A stretch of 64,000 bases of DNA, from positions 1,302,001 to 1,366,000 of the forward strand of contig NZ_UAUU01000011.1 in assembly GCF_900457465.1 (NCBI RefSeq), given 5' to 3'. Below the pieces are notes generated by a model. The model was given only the letters and a program-made list of their open reading frames with translations. It was not told where the DNA came from and made no database searches. The position numbers were made by a program, and so were the translations under genes. This DNA is from Sphingobacterium multivorum (GTDB lineage Bacteria > Bacteroidota > Bacteroidia > Sphingobacteriales > Sphingobacteriaceae). Each line of letters begins with the position of its first letter. Within the stretch, counting starts at the first letter, position 1. Below are positions 16,912-27,067 of this stretch, piece by piece.

Positions 16912-18837
16912 ATGATTAAAATTACACTACCGGATGGTTCCGTAAGAGAGTATCAACAAGGGATCACTGCTGCAGAGATTGCGTTATCAATCTCGGAGGG
17001 GCTTGCAAGAAACGTCCTTGCTGCCGAAGTTAATGGTGAAGTGTGGGATTCTGCCCGTGCTATTGAAAATGACGCTACTGTCAAGTTATTGACCTGGAAT
17101 GATACCAAAGGTAAATCCACTTTTTGGCATTCTTCAGCCCACTTATTGGCTGAGGCATTGGAGGCATTGTATCCTGGGATTAAATTTGGTATTGGTCCCG
17201 CGATTGAAACCGGATTTTACTACGATGTTGATTTCGGTGATCGTGAATTCTCGTCTGATGACTTTAAAGCGATCGAAGACAAGATGCTGGAGCTGGCTAA
17301 ACGGAAAGAAACATTTGAACGTAAAGCTGTTTCAAAATCGGATGCATTGGCTTACTTTACTGAAAAAGGAGATGAGTATAAGCTAGATCTAATCAAAGAC
17401 TTGGAAGATGGAAAGATTACTTTCTATACTCAAGGGGAATTTACAGATTTATGTCGTGGGCCTCATATTCCAAATACTGGGTTTATCAAAGCGATTAAAT
17501 TGACTAATGTTGCCGGTGCTTACTGGAGAGGTGATGAGTCTCGCAAACAGTTGACACGTATTTATGGTGTTACTTTCCCTAAAGCATCGGAGCTTACAGA
17601 ATATTTGAAATTTATAGAAGAGGCGAAAAAACGCGATCACCGTAAACTGGGGAAAGAGTTGGAACTTTTTGCTTTTTCTGAAAAAGTTGGTGCAGGTTTG
17701 CCTCTTTGGTTGCCTAAAGGTGCTGCATTACGTCAAAAGCTGATAGACTTCTTACAGAAAGCACAGTTAAACTCAGGGTATGAGCCTGTTGTTACTCCGC
17801 ATATCGGACATAAGCAGTTATATGTGACTTCTGGACACTATGAGAAATATGGCGCGGATTCATTTCAGCCGATAAAAACTCCGATCGAAGGAGAAGAGTT
17901 TTTGTTAAAACCAATGAACTGTCCGCATCACTGTGAAATTTATAAAGTAAAACCACGTTCGTATAAGGACTTACCGGTTCGATTTGCAGAGTTTGGTACT
18001 GTATATCGTTACGAACAGTCTGGTGAGCTTCACGGATTGACAAGGGTGCGTGGATTTACTCAGGATGATGCCCATTTATTTTGTCGTCCCGATCAGGTTA
18101 AAGATGAATTCAAAAAGGTAATCGATTTAGTACTTTATGTTTTTGGAGCCTTAGGCTTTAATGATTATACAGCACAAGTGTCGTTACGTGATCCTGAGAA
18201 TCGTACGAAGTATATTGGTACTGACGAAAACTGGGCTTTGGCTGAATCTGCAATTATTGAAGCTGCAGAGGAAAAAGGCTTGCCGACAGTCGTAGAATAT
18301 GGTGAAGCGGCTTTCTATGGTCCAAAATTGGATTTTATGGTGAAGGATGCTTTAGGTCGTAAATGGCAGTTGGGTACTATACAGGTGGATTACAATTTGC
18401 CTGAGCGCTTTGAGTTGGAATATACGGGAAGTGATAACATGAAACATCGCCCTGTGATGATTCACCGTGCGCCCTTCGGATCTTTAGAACGTTTTGTGGC
18501 TGTATTGATCGAACATTGTGCTGGACAATTCCCATTATGGCTTGCTCCTGAGCAATTTATCGTCTTGCCAGTGTCAGAAAAATATGAAGAATATGCTCAA
18601 AATGTTTTGAATTCGCTAAATAATTCCGATATTCGCGGACTGATAGACTTACGTGACGAGAAAGTGGGCAGAAAAATCAGAGACGCCGAAGTGAAAAAGC
18701 TTCCTTATATGTTGATTGTAGGGGAAAAAGAGGTGGAAAATGGCACAGTTTCTGTACGTAAACATGGCTCAGTGGAATTAGGAACTATGACTGCTGAGGC
18801 ATTTAGAGATATATTAATTAAGGAAATAACCGTTTAA
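16912..18837 (+). CDS. thrS: threonine--tRNA ligase
   Basis: Charges tRNA-Thr in the cytosol. The 641 residues show the full bacterial layout: TGS domain (residues 1-62), the N2 editing domain with HSSAHLLAEALEALYPG and CRGPHIPNTG (zinc-like His/Cys site that removes mischarged Ser), then the class II catalytic core with motif 2 in YRYEQSGELHGLTRVRGFTQ, KPMNCPHH for the catalytic zinc, motif 3 HRAPFGSLERF, and the anticodon-binding domain from about residue 540. It is the first gene of thrS-infC-rpmI-rplT, a widely conserved translation operon. Confidence 0.97.
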   Translation: MIKITLPDGSVREYQQGITAAEIALSISEGLARNVLAAEVNGEVWDSARAIENDATVKLLTWNDTKGKSTFWHSSAHLLAEALEALYPGIKFGIGPAIETGFYYDVDFGDREFSSDDFKAIEDKMLELAKRKETFERKAVSKSDALAYFTEKGDEYKLDLIKDLEDGKITFYTQGEFTDLCRGPHIPNTGFIKAIKLTNVAGAYWRGDESRKQLTRIYGVTFPKASELTEYLKFIEEAKKRDHRKLGKELELFAFSEKVGAGLPLWLPKGAALRQKLIDFLQKAQLNSGYEPVVTPHIGHKQLYVTSGHYEKYGADSFQPIKTPIEGEEFLLKPMNCPHHCEIYKVKPRSYKDLPVRFAEFGTVYRYEQSGELHGLTRVRGFTQDDAHLFCRPDQVKDEFKKVIDLVLYVFGALGFNDYTAQVSLRDPENRTKYIGTDENWALAESAIIEAAEEKGLPTVVEYGEAAFYGPKLDFMVKDALGRKWQLGTIQVDYNLPERFELEYTGSDNMKHRPVMIHRAPFGSLERFVAVLIEHCAGQFPLWLAPEQFIVLPVSEKYEEYAQNVLNSLNNSDIRGLIDLRDEKVGRKIRDAEVKKLPYMLIVGEKEVENGTVSVRKHGSVELGTMTAEAFRDILIKEITV

Positions 18838-18848
18838 TTTTTAAACAT

Positions 18849-19409
18849 TTGGCATTAAAAAGACCCGGTGGTCCAAGACCACCAATGAGAAAGAAAGAAC
18901 CAGATCACCGCATTAATGAGTTAATCAAAGTACCTGAGGTACGTTTGGTAGGAGATAATGTGGAGCAAGGAGTTTTCCCTACGCGCAAAGCGTTAGAGTT
19001 GGCTGATGAGTTGGAACTTGATTTAGTGGAGATTTCGCCAAATGCTGTACCGCCGGTTTGTAAGATTATCGACTACAGTAAGTTTGTTTACGAACAGAAG
19101 AAGAAACAAAAGGAAATCAAAGCTAATGCAAAACAGACTGTTATTAAAGAAATTCGTTTCGGACCTAACTCTGGTGAGCATGATTTTGAGTTCAAATTGA
19201 AGCATGCGATTAAGTTTCTTGAAAGTGGAGAGAAAGTTCGTGCTTATGTACACTTCAAAGGTCGTGCTATTGTACACAAGGATCAAGGTGAAATCTTGTT
19301 GTTACGCTTTGCTCAGGCTTTAGAGGATTACGGTAAAGTAGAGCTTTTACCGAAATTAGAAGGTAAACGCATGTTTTTAACAGTAGCTCCAAAGGCTCCT
19401 AAAAAATAA
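18849..19409 (+). CDS. infC: translation initiation factor IF-3
   Basis: Binds the 30S subunit, blocks premature 50S joining and checks the start codon and initiator tRNA. The 186-residue protein has the N-domain (INELIKVPEVRLVG, REALE-like KALELADELELDLVEISPNAVPPVCKI), a Lys-rich linker (EQKKKQKEIKAN) and the C-domain (IRFGPNSGEHDFEFKLKHAIKFL). The start is TTG at 18849, 11 bases after thrS; no ATG is available upstream in frame. IF-3 genes often use rare starts for self-control (AUU in E. coli), so this non-AUG start may matter. Confidence 0.93.
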   Translation: MALKRPGGPRPPMRKKEPDHRINELIKVPEVRLVGDNVEQGVFPTRKALELADELELDLVEISPNAVPPVCKIIDYSKFVYEQKKKQKEIKANAKQTVIKEIRFGPNSGEHDFEFKLKHAIKFLESGEKVRAYVHFKGRAIVHKDQGEILLLRFAQALEDYGKVELLPKLEGKRMFLTVAPKAPKK

Positions 19410-19448
19410 TAAGAATTCTAACAGATTGATATAAAATTTATAAGTATT

Positions 19449-19649
19449 ATGCCAAAAGTTAAAACCAATTCCAGCGCAAAGAAACGTTTCAAATTGACTG
19501 GAACAGGTAAAATTGCAAGAAAAAACGCTTTCAAAAGCCACATCTTGACAAAAAAGAGCACAAAACGTAAACGTAACTTAACACAAACAAGTTATGTATC
19601 TGATGGCGATATGGGCAACGTAAAACGTATGCTTGCTATCGGTAAATAA
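19449..19649 (+). CDS. rpmI: 50S ribosomal protein L35
   Basis: A 66-residue, very basic ribosomal protein of the large subunit, with the family start PKVKTNSSAKKRFKLTGTGK and the conserved LTKKSTKRKRNL. Length is standard. It lies between infC and rplT, in the conserved order. Confidence 0.96.
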   Translation: MPKVKTNSSAKKRFKLTGTGKIARKNAFKSHILTKKSTKRKRNLTQTSYVSDGDMGNVKRMLAIGK

Positions 19650-19747
19650 GTTTTATTCGATTTTATTAATAATAATTTTTTAACCGGGTATAAGGTTGTA
19701 AGTTCATTGAAATACATGACACCTTCTACCAAACTAATTTTAAAAAT

Positions 19748-20092
19748 ATGCCACGTTCGGTTAACGCAGTAGCTTCTAGAAGAAGACGCAAAAAAATCCT
19801 AGGCCTTGCAAAAGGTTACTTTGGATCACGTAGCAAAGTTTATACTATTGCTAAAAATACAGTAGAAAAAGGTTTACAATACGCTTACCGCGATCGTAAA
19901 ACCAAAAAACGCGAGTTTAGAGCTTTATGGATTCAACGTATCAACGCTGGAGCTCGTCAACACGGAATTTCTTATTCCCAATTGATCGGTAAATTAAACG
20001 CTAAAAACATTGGTTTGAACCGTAAGGTTTTAGCTGACTTAGCTTTAAATAACCCAGAAGCTTTCAAAGCAGTTGTAGACGCAGTAAAATAG
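19748..20092 (+). CDS. rplT: 50S ribosomal protein L20
   Basis: A 114-residue basic protein that binds 23S rRNA early in large-subunit assembly. The start PRSVNAVASRRRRKKILGLAKG and the end region NAKNIGLNRKVLADLA are typical. The 98-base gap after rpmI could hold an L20 autoregulatory structure, as L20 represses its own operon in several bacteria, but I cannot define one. The operon ends at the terminator just downstream. Confidence 0.96.
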   Translation: MPRSVNAVASRRRRKKILGLAKGYFGSRSKVYTIAKNTVEKGLQYAYRDRKTKKREFRALWIQRINAGARQHGISYSQLIGKLNAKNIGLNRKVLADLALNNPEAFKAVVDAVK

Positions 20093-20127
20093 AGTTTTTA
20101 ATCCGCTGTCAATTTGTTAGAGATATT

Positions 20128-20154
20128 AAAGGAGCCTAAAAGGCTCCTTTTTTT
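20128..20154 (+). terminator. terminator of the thrS-infC-rpmI-rplT operon
   Basis: A 10-bp perfect stem (AAAGGAGCCT and complement) with an AAA loop, followed by more T, 35 bases after rplT. Confidence 0.9.
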
Positions 20155-20344
20155 GTTATGACGGTTACTGTATCTTTTTTGGGACGTTATGTGCCAGGTA
20201 AACCCAATTCAATGCTATGTTTCATTTTAGTTCTTACTCCCCAATTATACTCTTGATGCAAGTGACGCTGTATATTACAACTTATAGCTCTTTTAGATTT
20301 GAAATTAGGTTTGATTTTTGTTGATCTGTAGAAAACATAACATT

Positions 20345-20794
20345 ATGAAACTAAGAACAATTACATTTGGATTTTCACTTCTTTTGATCGGAAGTTTGGT
20401 GATGGCGGCCAAAGAGCCAGTTTCGAAGGCTCTAACGAACGATGTGGTTAATCAGCAGGGAAAAGTTATCTCAATTGAAGGGGTGAACAATAATCGTACG
20501 ATAGAGGCCAAAGGGGGGGAGATTGTACAAATAGAAGGTGCTGACAATAAAGTTGTAATCCGTGGCAATGTAAGTAAATTGATTATTGAGGGGAAGGGGA
20601 ATACAGTAACAGGCAATGACATCGCAACGGTAACGATAGAGGGAGCAGACAATATGGTCAATATTGGTTCAGTAGAGACCGTTCAGATTGAGGGAGTCAA
20701 AAACCATGTCCATTATAAGTCTACGAAGAACAAGTCTGGTCAGGTAAAAGTGTCTACTGAAGGCGCGGATAATATGGTGATGAAAATGAAATAA
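20345..20794 (+). CDS. DUF3060 domain-containing secreted protein
   Basis: A 149-residue protein with a signal peptide (MKLRTITFGFSLLLIGSLVMAAK). The mature part is a repeated beta unit of the form IEGxxN-x-V (VISIEGVNNNRTI, VQIEGADNKVVI, VTIEGADNMVNI, VQIEGVKNHVHY, STEGADNMVM), which should stack into a small beta-helix. This is the DUF3060 pattern; its function is unknown. I use the ATG at 20345 because it begins the signal peptide; an upstream frame from 20318 would add nine residues. Confidence 0.78.
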   Translation: MKLRTITFGFSLLLIGSLVMAAKEPVSKALTNDVVNQQGKVISIEGVNNNRTIEAKGGEIVQIEGADNKVVIRGNVSKLIIEGKGNTVTGNDIATVTIEGADNMVNIGSVETVQIEGVKNHVHYKSTKNKSGQVKVSTEGADNMVMKMK

Positions 20795-20810
20795 TGTAAA
20801 TCAGATTTCC

Positions 20811-20853
20811 ATAAAAAAGGGTTGTGTATATTATTTACAGAACCCTTTTTTAT
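20811..20853. terminator. terminator between DUF3060 and DUF3857 genes
   Basis: A 13-bp perfect inverted repeat (ATAAAAAAGGGTT and complement) with a 17-base loop. The A run on one arm and T run on the other suit both convergent genes. Confidence 0.75.
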
Positions 20854-20864
20854 GAAAATGGTAG

Positions 20865-23607
20865 CTACGGTTTGTCTTGATCGTCCTCGGGATGACTGCG
20901 AGCAACTGTATCCCCCTGGGATTGAAATTCCGCTCCAGCTTCGTTTTCTCCTTGTTTCATCATTGAATAAGGCTTTAGAAAATCTTGATCAAAAGGATGC
21001 CCTGTCGCCGCCTTCTGAATAATCCCATCGTTCTGATATGGGCGAACACAGGTACCCTTTACGCGTTCCGATTTATAGACATAAGTTCCCCAAATACAGA
21101 AAAAGAAAATCGATTTTAAAGCATCTTTATAATGTGTGAACAGATCCTCTGTTTTTTTCAAAATAACTTTTGAACATAAAATGGGATACAATTCCATCAA
21201 TAGTACAGAATACGGCCATAAATAGTGCAACGATAAAGAAGGTCTGAGCGAAAATATCCCGTTTCTTGATCAGCAAGATACAGCTATAAATCAAACCAGC
21301 CAGCATAAATATATTACAGATTATTTCAAATAATAGTAAAGTTCTGTATAGAACGGGGGAAACACCTTCCATCTGATCTACCGCTTGCCAAGTATATAAA
21401 TTAAAGGAGGGCTGTTGGAAGAAAAATATACCGGATAAGGTGAATATATTTATAAAAAGGACAATAAGCAGTACGATCATCCATCCGCCAATCTGATCGT
21501 AATAAATCTCGTCATAAGGTTTGATGATAAAAGCTTTGGTCTTATTATACTTTTTAACAATATACCAGATGACAGCTGGCACCAGAAGAACGACTAGGAT
21601 CAGAACAAACCAATTAATGTCTTTCGCTGATGCCGGCGTATTCAGATTAGGTATCCCATCTGTTACATATCCATCATTGTCAAGATAGAAACCATTATAA
21701 AAGATATGATCACGATCTGCAAAATCTGTATAATACTGTTTCAGGTCTTTTTGTTCGACAAAGGGTTCGTGGAAACTTAACGTGTATGCAACCTTAATAC
21801 TATCCTGTTCTACTTCCAGTGTTTTGCCGAAAACATACGCAGTGCGGTCGAAATAACTATTGTCTCTATAATTGCCAAATTCCTTTTTCCCTTTGTTGAC
21901 GATATACATTTCGTAGGTTAGATCTGTTGGAAAAGAAAGGCTTAGGGGAGCAATACGATCCTCCATAATCTCTGGAAGCTTGTCATTTATATTTGTTCCC
22001 AACAAAGGAATATATTTTTTAGTAGATCCGCTTTCTGTCTTTCCAATGTTTTTTATTTTATACTTTTCGATGATCTCCACAATATTGTTCTCCAGATCAT
22101 CTTTGTATTGTATTTGACCAATTTTATTGATCTTCGGATAGATCTTGGCATAATACTCCAAGTATTGCTTCTGTATGTCATTTTTTGCACTACTTTGAAT
22201 ATAAGTACGCATATCGTCCGCTTCATTTCCAACATAAGTTGTGTGGACATCCAGGGTAGCCTCAAATTTGCCTTCCATTGTCAAGGTTTCCTTGACTTTA
22301 ATATTACCGGTAACATGCTGCGGTACGTCTGTAAGCTTTCCACTACCCATAGTCGAGAGTACTTTTCCATAAGCTGGGAAATACCTATTTTTGATATCTC
22401 CACCCTGATTAGTTATGGTTGGATCAATATATTGGGACCGTCCACCAATATTAACTTCAATAACCATATGGTTGAAAGCATAAGGTGAGGGGAGTTCTTC
22501 CTGTAGGCCTCTATTCTTATAGGTATTGGCTAATACGAGTCCTGCATCAATATTCTTGTTTTTGAGCATTGTGGCCAGCAGCATTGATTTATCTTTACAA
22601 TCGCCGTAGCGCTGGGAAAATACTTTTTCTGGAACATTTGCCCGGTGCGAATATTCTCCCATCTCAATACCCATATAGCGTATCTCATTTTGTACAAAGT
22701 CGCAGGCCTTTTTCAGGTACGCATAGGGTTGCCCGTTGGACTCTTTCCAAAGTTGATTGACGAAGGCTTGAAGTGTATTTGTCGTTGCTATTTGTGGAAT
22801 AGGATTAATTTTACGGTTCCATTGATCAACTTCCTGCCAGGTATTGAATTCCGAGCATTGGATATATTTTAAAGGGTTGTACCATGACGGGCTATAATCT
22901 TCGTATTGAACCGTTTTGTCCGCCGTCAGCTCCCAGAAGAAATTTGTTGTATTTCCTGTTGACTGTTGCTGCACCTCAGGAGCGCCATTGAAACTCTTAA
23001 ACTGAAGTTTGCGACCATTGGGTACAATATAGTTGAGATGGACCAGACCTGTAGGTTCATATCCCTGTAAGTAGTAGCTGTCGAAAAATTTCTGTTCAAA
23101 TACTGGGTTTACACCTATTATTGAATAAGCAAATACAATCTTGTCGTCTTTACGTAAATCCTCCAAAACATAATGGGCCATTTGACTTCCGTTGTAGATA
23201 GATCTCGAAAGCTCTGTTTCGGAGGCAAGGAGCTTAAATTTTGCTTGCGGTAGTAGATTAATATCCTTGCCGTTGCGAATAACCTTTAGCTCATGTAGTT
23301 GAAGTTTTTGAAAATGCGGGTCAAAGGTTACCTGAATTTGCCCCAGATTTTCGATTCCAGTCTGATCAAATAGAACTTTTATGTCCTTATAATATTTTGT
23401 TTGGGTAGCCAAGTTTATTTGATGTTCGATTAGCTCATAGTAATATCCATCACTAATATCATCCAAATTTGGCTTTATGGCCTTTTTTGTAGTGGGCCGG
23501 AGCCAAGTTGGCGATGCCGTCTTTTGGATAGTTGTTTGGCTAAAAGACCAGGAAAATGCAGCTAGTACGAGTACAAAGGCAAATAGAAGATGGCTAAATC
23601 TTTTCAT
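20865..23607 (-). CDS. DUF3857/transglutaminase-like protein, frameshifted near C-terminus
   Basis: A large envelope protein with a signal peptide (MKRFSHLLFAFVLVLAAFSW) starting at 23607. It has an N-terminal DUF3857 domain, a transglutaminase-like core (residues about 300-390) with Cys in RYGDCKDKSMLLATMLKN and His in PYAFNHMVIEVN, a DUF3858-like beta domain, and a C-terminal membrane region of four helices. An uninterrupted frame ends at 21127, but a run of seven T at 21152-21158 appears to be one base too long: skipping one continues YFEKTEDLFTHYKDALK and a last helix (IFFFCIWGTYVYKSERVK) to a TAG at 20865. Role unknown. Confidence 0.8.
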
Positions 23608-23706
23608 TAATTCATAATTTAGCCTAAGATAAGTAAAAATTGGAAGCAACGGTAGGCGAATTTAAGGAGTATTGGAAATTCGGCCTTAGTTGAGTCTAGG
23701 TTATCT

Positions 23707-23754
23707 AGCAACTAAAAGGGTTGTCCGTATATACGAACAACCCTTTTAGTTGCT
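23707..23754. terminator. terminator after rimK
   Basis: An 18-bp inverted repeat (AGCAACTAAAAGGGTTGT and complement) continued by an inner CGTATA/TATACG after one mismatch, 13 bases past the rimK stop. Confidence 0.8.
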
Positions 23755-23766
23755 AATCCGGTAATT

Positions 23767-24702
23767 TTATAATTTACTTTCTCTTTTTTTCTTTTTCTTA
23801 ACGACTTTAGGCATTTGAGCTTGCTTTGCTTCATATTGTCTCTCAATATATTGTATAATTTCTGAGGCAATATCTTTTTTTGTCGCTTTCTCGATGCCTT
23901 CCAAACCAGGAGATGAGTTTACTTCCAGTACTAAAGGGCCTCTGTCAGAAGGAATCATATCTACACCACAAACCGTAAGTCCTAGCTGTGCCGCAGCCGC
24001 AATTGCTGTTTCTCTTTCAGCTTTACTTAACCGGATAATCTGAGCGGTGCCACCCCGATGGATATTTGATCTAAACTCACCCTCTTTCGCCGTGCGTTTC
24101 ATCGCTCCAACAACTTTGCCGTCAACCACGAATGCACGAATATCAGAGCCTTTAGACTCTTTGATGAACTCTTGGATCAGGATGTTATTGCCCAGGCCGT
24201 AGAACGCTTCTATAACAGAAGAGGCCGCTTTTTTGGTTTCGGCAAGTACAACACCGATACCTTGGGTTCCCTCGAGTAGTTTAATGACTAAAGGAGCACC
24301 ACCTACCATACTGATGAGATCGTCCACATCGGAGGCTGTGCGTGCAAATCCTGTAATCGGGAGTCCGATACCTGCCCCGGATAAAATCTGTAGGCATCTC
24401 AATTTGTCTCGGGAACGCGTAATGGCTTGACTGGGATTCGCGGAAATGACATCCATCACCTCAAATTGTCTAACGATAGCAGATCCATAGAATGTTACCG
24501 ATGCTCCTATCCGGGGAATAATGGCATCAATATCACTGAGATCCTGTCCTTTATAATGAATACTGGGTTTACCTTGTTGAATGCCTACATAACATTTGCT
24601 GTGATCGATGACAACACATTCGTGTCCTCTTTGTTGTGCGGCTTCTACGAGACGACGAGTTGAGTATAAACTCTTTACTGTCGATAATACGGCAATTTTC
24701 AC
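23767..24702 (-). CDS. rimK: RimK-family ATP-grasp glutamate ligase
   Basis: Adds glutamate residues to the C-terminus of ribosomal protein S6 in E. coli, using ATP. The 311-residue protein has the pre-ATP-grasp domain (PRIGASVTFYGSAIVRQFE), the ATP-grasp lysine region PLVIKLLEGTQGIGVVLAE and the magnesium-binding LVLEVNSSPGLEGIEKAT. The C-terminus ends in a Lys-rich tail (KVVKKKKKRESKL). The gene upstream encodes a matching aspartyl-protease-like partner, an arrangement seen in many bacteria. Whether S6 is the target here is inferred from homology. Confidence 0.9.
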   Translation of the reverse strand: MKIAVLSTVKSLYSTRRLVEAAQQRGHECVVIDHSKCYVGIQQGKPSIHYKGQDLSDIDAIIPRIGASVTFYGSAIVRQFEVMDVISANPSQAITRSRDKLRCLQILSGAGIGLPITGFARTASDVDDLISMVGGAPLVIKLLEGTQGIGVVLAETKKAASSVIEAFYGLGNNILIQEFIKESKGSDIRAFVVDGKVVGAMKRTAKEGEFRSNIHRGGTAQIIRLSKAERETAIAAAAQLGLTVCGVDMIPSDRGPLVLEVNSSPGLEGIEKATKKDIASEIIQYIERQYEAKQAQMPKVVKKKKKRESKL

Positions 24703-24759
24703 GGTTTGTATATTGAATATATTTTGTGCTAAGATAACAAAATAGCTTGGCTAATTGTT

Positions 24760-25197
24760 TTATTTTACCAGGGTCTTCGTCGACAGATTTTCTTTGGAAA
24801 CATCGACCAAAAATCTTTTGTTTAAGAAATTTTTACCCAACAGCATAGGATAGGTCATTTGTGATCTATTTCTAAAGGAGATCTTAATGCTAAATACCTG
24901 GTTATATAATGTTGCTGTTGTGCGGATATAGTAACGCTTTTCTTCTTGGCCAAAAGAACTTTTCACTAGTTTTGTCCTATAGAGTTTTAACTTCAGTGTT
25001 TTTGTTTCTTTTGTCCCAAAATTTGTTATAAGTTCACAGATAATCCAATCCTGACCATCTTCCTTAACGATCTCGTACGAATTGCAATGTAGTACCGATG
25101 AAGCAGCACCGGTATCGACTTTTGCTTCTATACCATATATTCCCAATTCAGGTAAATCAAGGGTCTCTTTCCAGCCCACAAGAAGTTTCTCTTTCAT
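24760..25197 (-). CDS. retropepsin-like aspartic endopeptidase (RimB/ATP-dependent zinc protease family)
   Basis: A 145-residue protein of the family annotated as putative ATP-dependent zinc protease (Pfam Zn_protease), now seen as retropepsin-like. The active-site motif is VDTGAASSVLHC, with the catalytic Asp in DTGA; RNRSQMTYPMLLGKNFL forms the second conserved block. In Pseudomonas, RimB cuts the poly-glutamate tail that RimK adds, and this gene sits 57 bases upstream of rimK on the same strand, so the same pairing is likely. No signal peptide, so cytosolic. Confidence 0.82.
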   Translation of the reverse strand: MKEKLLVGWKETLDLPELGIYGIEAKVDTGAASSVLHCNSYEIVKEDGQDWIICELITNFGTKETKTLKLKLYRTKLVKSSFGQEEKRYYIRTTATLYNQVFSIKISFRNRSQMTYPMLLGKNFLNKRFLVDVSKENLSTKTLVK

Positions 25198-25210
25198 TTA
25201 TACCAAATTG

Positions 25211-25249
25211 AAAAAATAGCCCTGTCGCCTGTATAAGCAGGGGACAGGG
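25211..25249 (-). terminator. terminator of purM
   Basis: On the minus strand an imperfect GC-rich hairpin (CCCTGTC paired with GACAGGG, inner CCTG/CAGG) is followed by CTATTTTTTC. It lies 11 bases after the purM stop. Confidence 0.72.
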
Positions 25250-25260
25250 ATGAAAATCTT

Positions 25261-26439
25261 TTATTCGTAGATAAATTCTCCGTAAGGAGAGGTTATAGTA
25301 ACTTTTTTAGCAGTAGATTCTTCCACGCGACCTATGATTTGAGCCGGAATGCCAAACGACTCTGAAATAGCAATGATATCCGATGCAATTGATTCCGGTA
25401 CATATAATTCCATACGATGTCCCATATTAAATACTTTGTACATTTCTTTCCAGTCTGTATTGGATTCTTTCTGTATTAATTCAAAAAGAGGTGGGATCGG
25501 GAAAAGATTATCTTTGATGACATGCACATTATCAACGAAGTGTAAAACCTTTGTTTGCGCTCCACCTGAGCAATGCACCATTCCGTCGATTTGTGAACGA
25601 TACTTGTCCAGTATTTGTTTGATAACAGGCGCATAAGTACGCGTCGCCGAAAGAACAAGCTTACCCGCAGTTATTTTTTCTCCTGTTTCAACTTCGATTT
25701 CATTGGTGAGGTCCTGGGCTTCCAGCGAAAACTAGTTCGTAAGGAACAGCTGGATCATACGCTTCAGGATATTTTTCAGCTACTTTTTTGTTAAATACAT
25801 CATGACGTGCAGAAGTTAGTCCATTGGAACCCATTCCGCCATTGTACGTCTGTTCATAGGTTGCTTTTCCATTCGATGCCAATCCAACAATTACATTGCC
25901 ACCTTTGATGCGATGATTTGAAATGACGTCTTCACGTTTCATACGACAGGTCACCGTACTATCAACAATGATGGTGCGAACAAGGTCGCCAACGTCGGCC
26001 GTTTCACCTCCTGTAGAATAGATGCCAATTCCCAAATCCCGAAGTTCAGATAGAATCTCTTCTGTGCCATTGATGATTTCTGCGATCACCTCTCCAGGAA
26101 TAAGATTTTTATTTCTGCCAATCGTTGAGGATAAAAGAATGTTATCGATGGCTCCCACGCAAAGCAAGTCGTCAATATTCATGATAATTGCATCCTGTGC
26201 TATACCTTTCCACACTGAAATATCACCGGTTTCCTTCCAGTATACATAAGCCAATGAAGATTTGGTACCAGCACCATCCGCATGCATAATATTACACCAG
26301 TCTGGATCTCCACCCAAAATATCTGGAATTATTTTGCAAAATGCTTTGGGAAACAGACCCTTATCTATATTTTTTATCGCATGTGCACATCCTCTTTCCC
26401 TGCGGATACGCCTCGTTGATTGGTATTTAAATCTGACAT
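25261..26439 (-). pseudogene. purM: phosphoribosylformylglycinamidine cyclo-ligase, two frameshifts
   Basis: Fifth step of purine synthesis: ATP-driven ring closure of FGAM to aminoimidazole ribonucleotide. It starts MSDLNTNQRGVSAGKEDVH at 26439. Near 26382 one base seems missing; past it the frame reads AIKNIDKGLFPKAFCKIIP and continues through GGDPDWCNIMHADGAGTKSSLAY to VPYELVFAGS. A second break lies in a run of three C at 25716-25718; dropping one base gives DLTNEIEVETGEKITAGKLV and then MVHCSGGAQTKVLHF. Restored length is about 392 residues, somewhat long but usual for this phylum. A housekeeping gene with two breaks points to sequence errors. Confidence 0.9.
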
Positions 26440-26492
26440 CTTAGGGCAAAAATAAGCAATAGGACTGAATTAAAGAACCTAATTCGTGTAAT

Positions 26493-26972
26493 TTAATCAC
26501 TTATTATTATGCGCCAATGTTGAATTAGATTTTCGAGATTACTTTTTCGCATTGGCCGGACTTGTGCTGGGTAAGCATCTGTACATAATGTCTTCTCGTT
26601 TGTTGAAATGCTTTAAATACAAACTGTACGCTTTTTGTCGTTAAAAATAATTTGTGTGATGTGGGAAAGGTTTGCAGCAGATCGTCAATCGGATTCGGAA
26701 CTTCATTTTGTATGGCTAAATCCATACTGCCGGGACGAGAGGCTTCTGCACAAACATCCCAAAGACCAATGTTGTTTTTGAGTATAAATCTATCTTCTCC
26801 GTATAATTTGTTTGTTCCGGTGCATTGAACAAATTGGTGATTACTTTCCAAAAGCGATTTTGTGGATGTGCATAATATTCATTTTCTGCCAGAGATTATC
26901 TCCGGGCAACGAGCCAAGGATGAGTATTTCTGTCGTCGAATTGACTAAGGGTAGAAAGGATTTTTTGCGCAT
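26493..26972 (-). pseudogene. DNA-deoxyinosine glycosylase, multiple frameshifts
   Basis: A uracil-DNA-glycosylase-fold repair enzyme that would remove hypoxanthine (deaminated adenine) from DNA. From ATG at 26972 it reads MRKKSFLPLV, then ILILGSLPGD, the family's first motif. Four apparent single-base indels (near 26895, 26786, 26612 and 26543, all in A or T runs) must be corrected to read SLAENEYYAHPQNRFWKVI, IGLWDVCAEASRPGSMD, REDIMYRCLPSTSPANA and the end SNLENLIQHWRI. Each restored piece is well conserved, so the protein was about 160 residues and probably intact in the living cell. The exact base specificity is inferred from the family. Confidence 0.72.
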
Positions 26973-27067
26973 GATCAAAAATAGCAATTTTAGATTTCCT
27001 TTGAAATATGAAAATTATTGTAGTATTTTTATGATATTAAAATGATATCAAATATATATTAACAATT

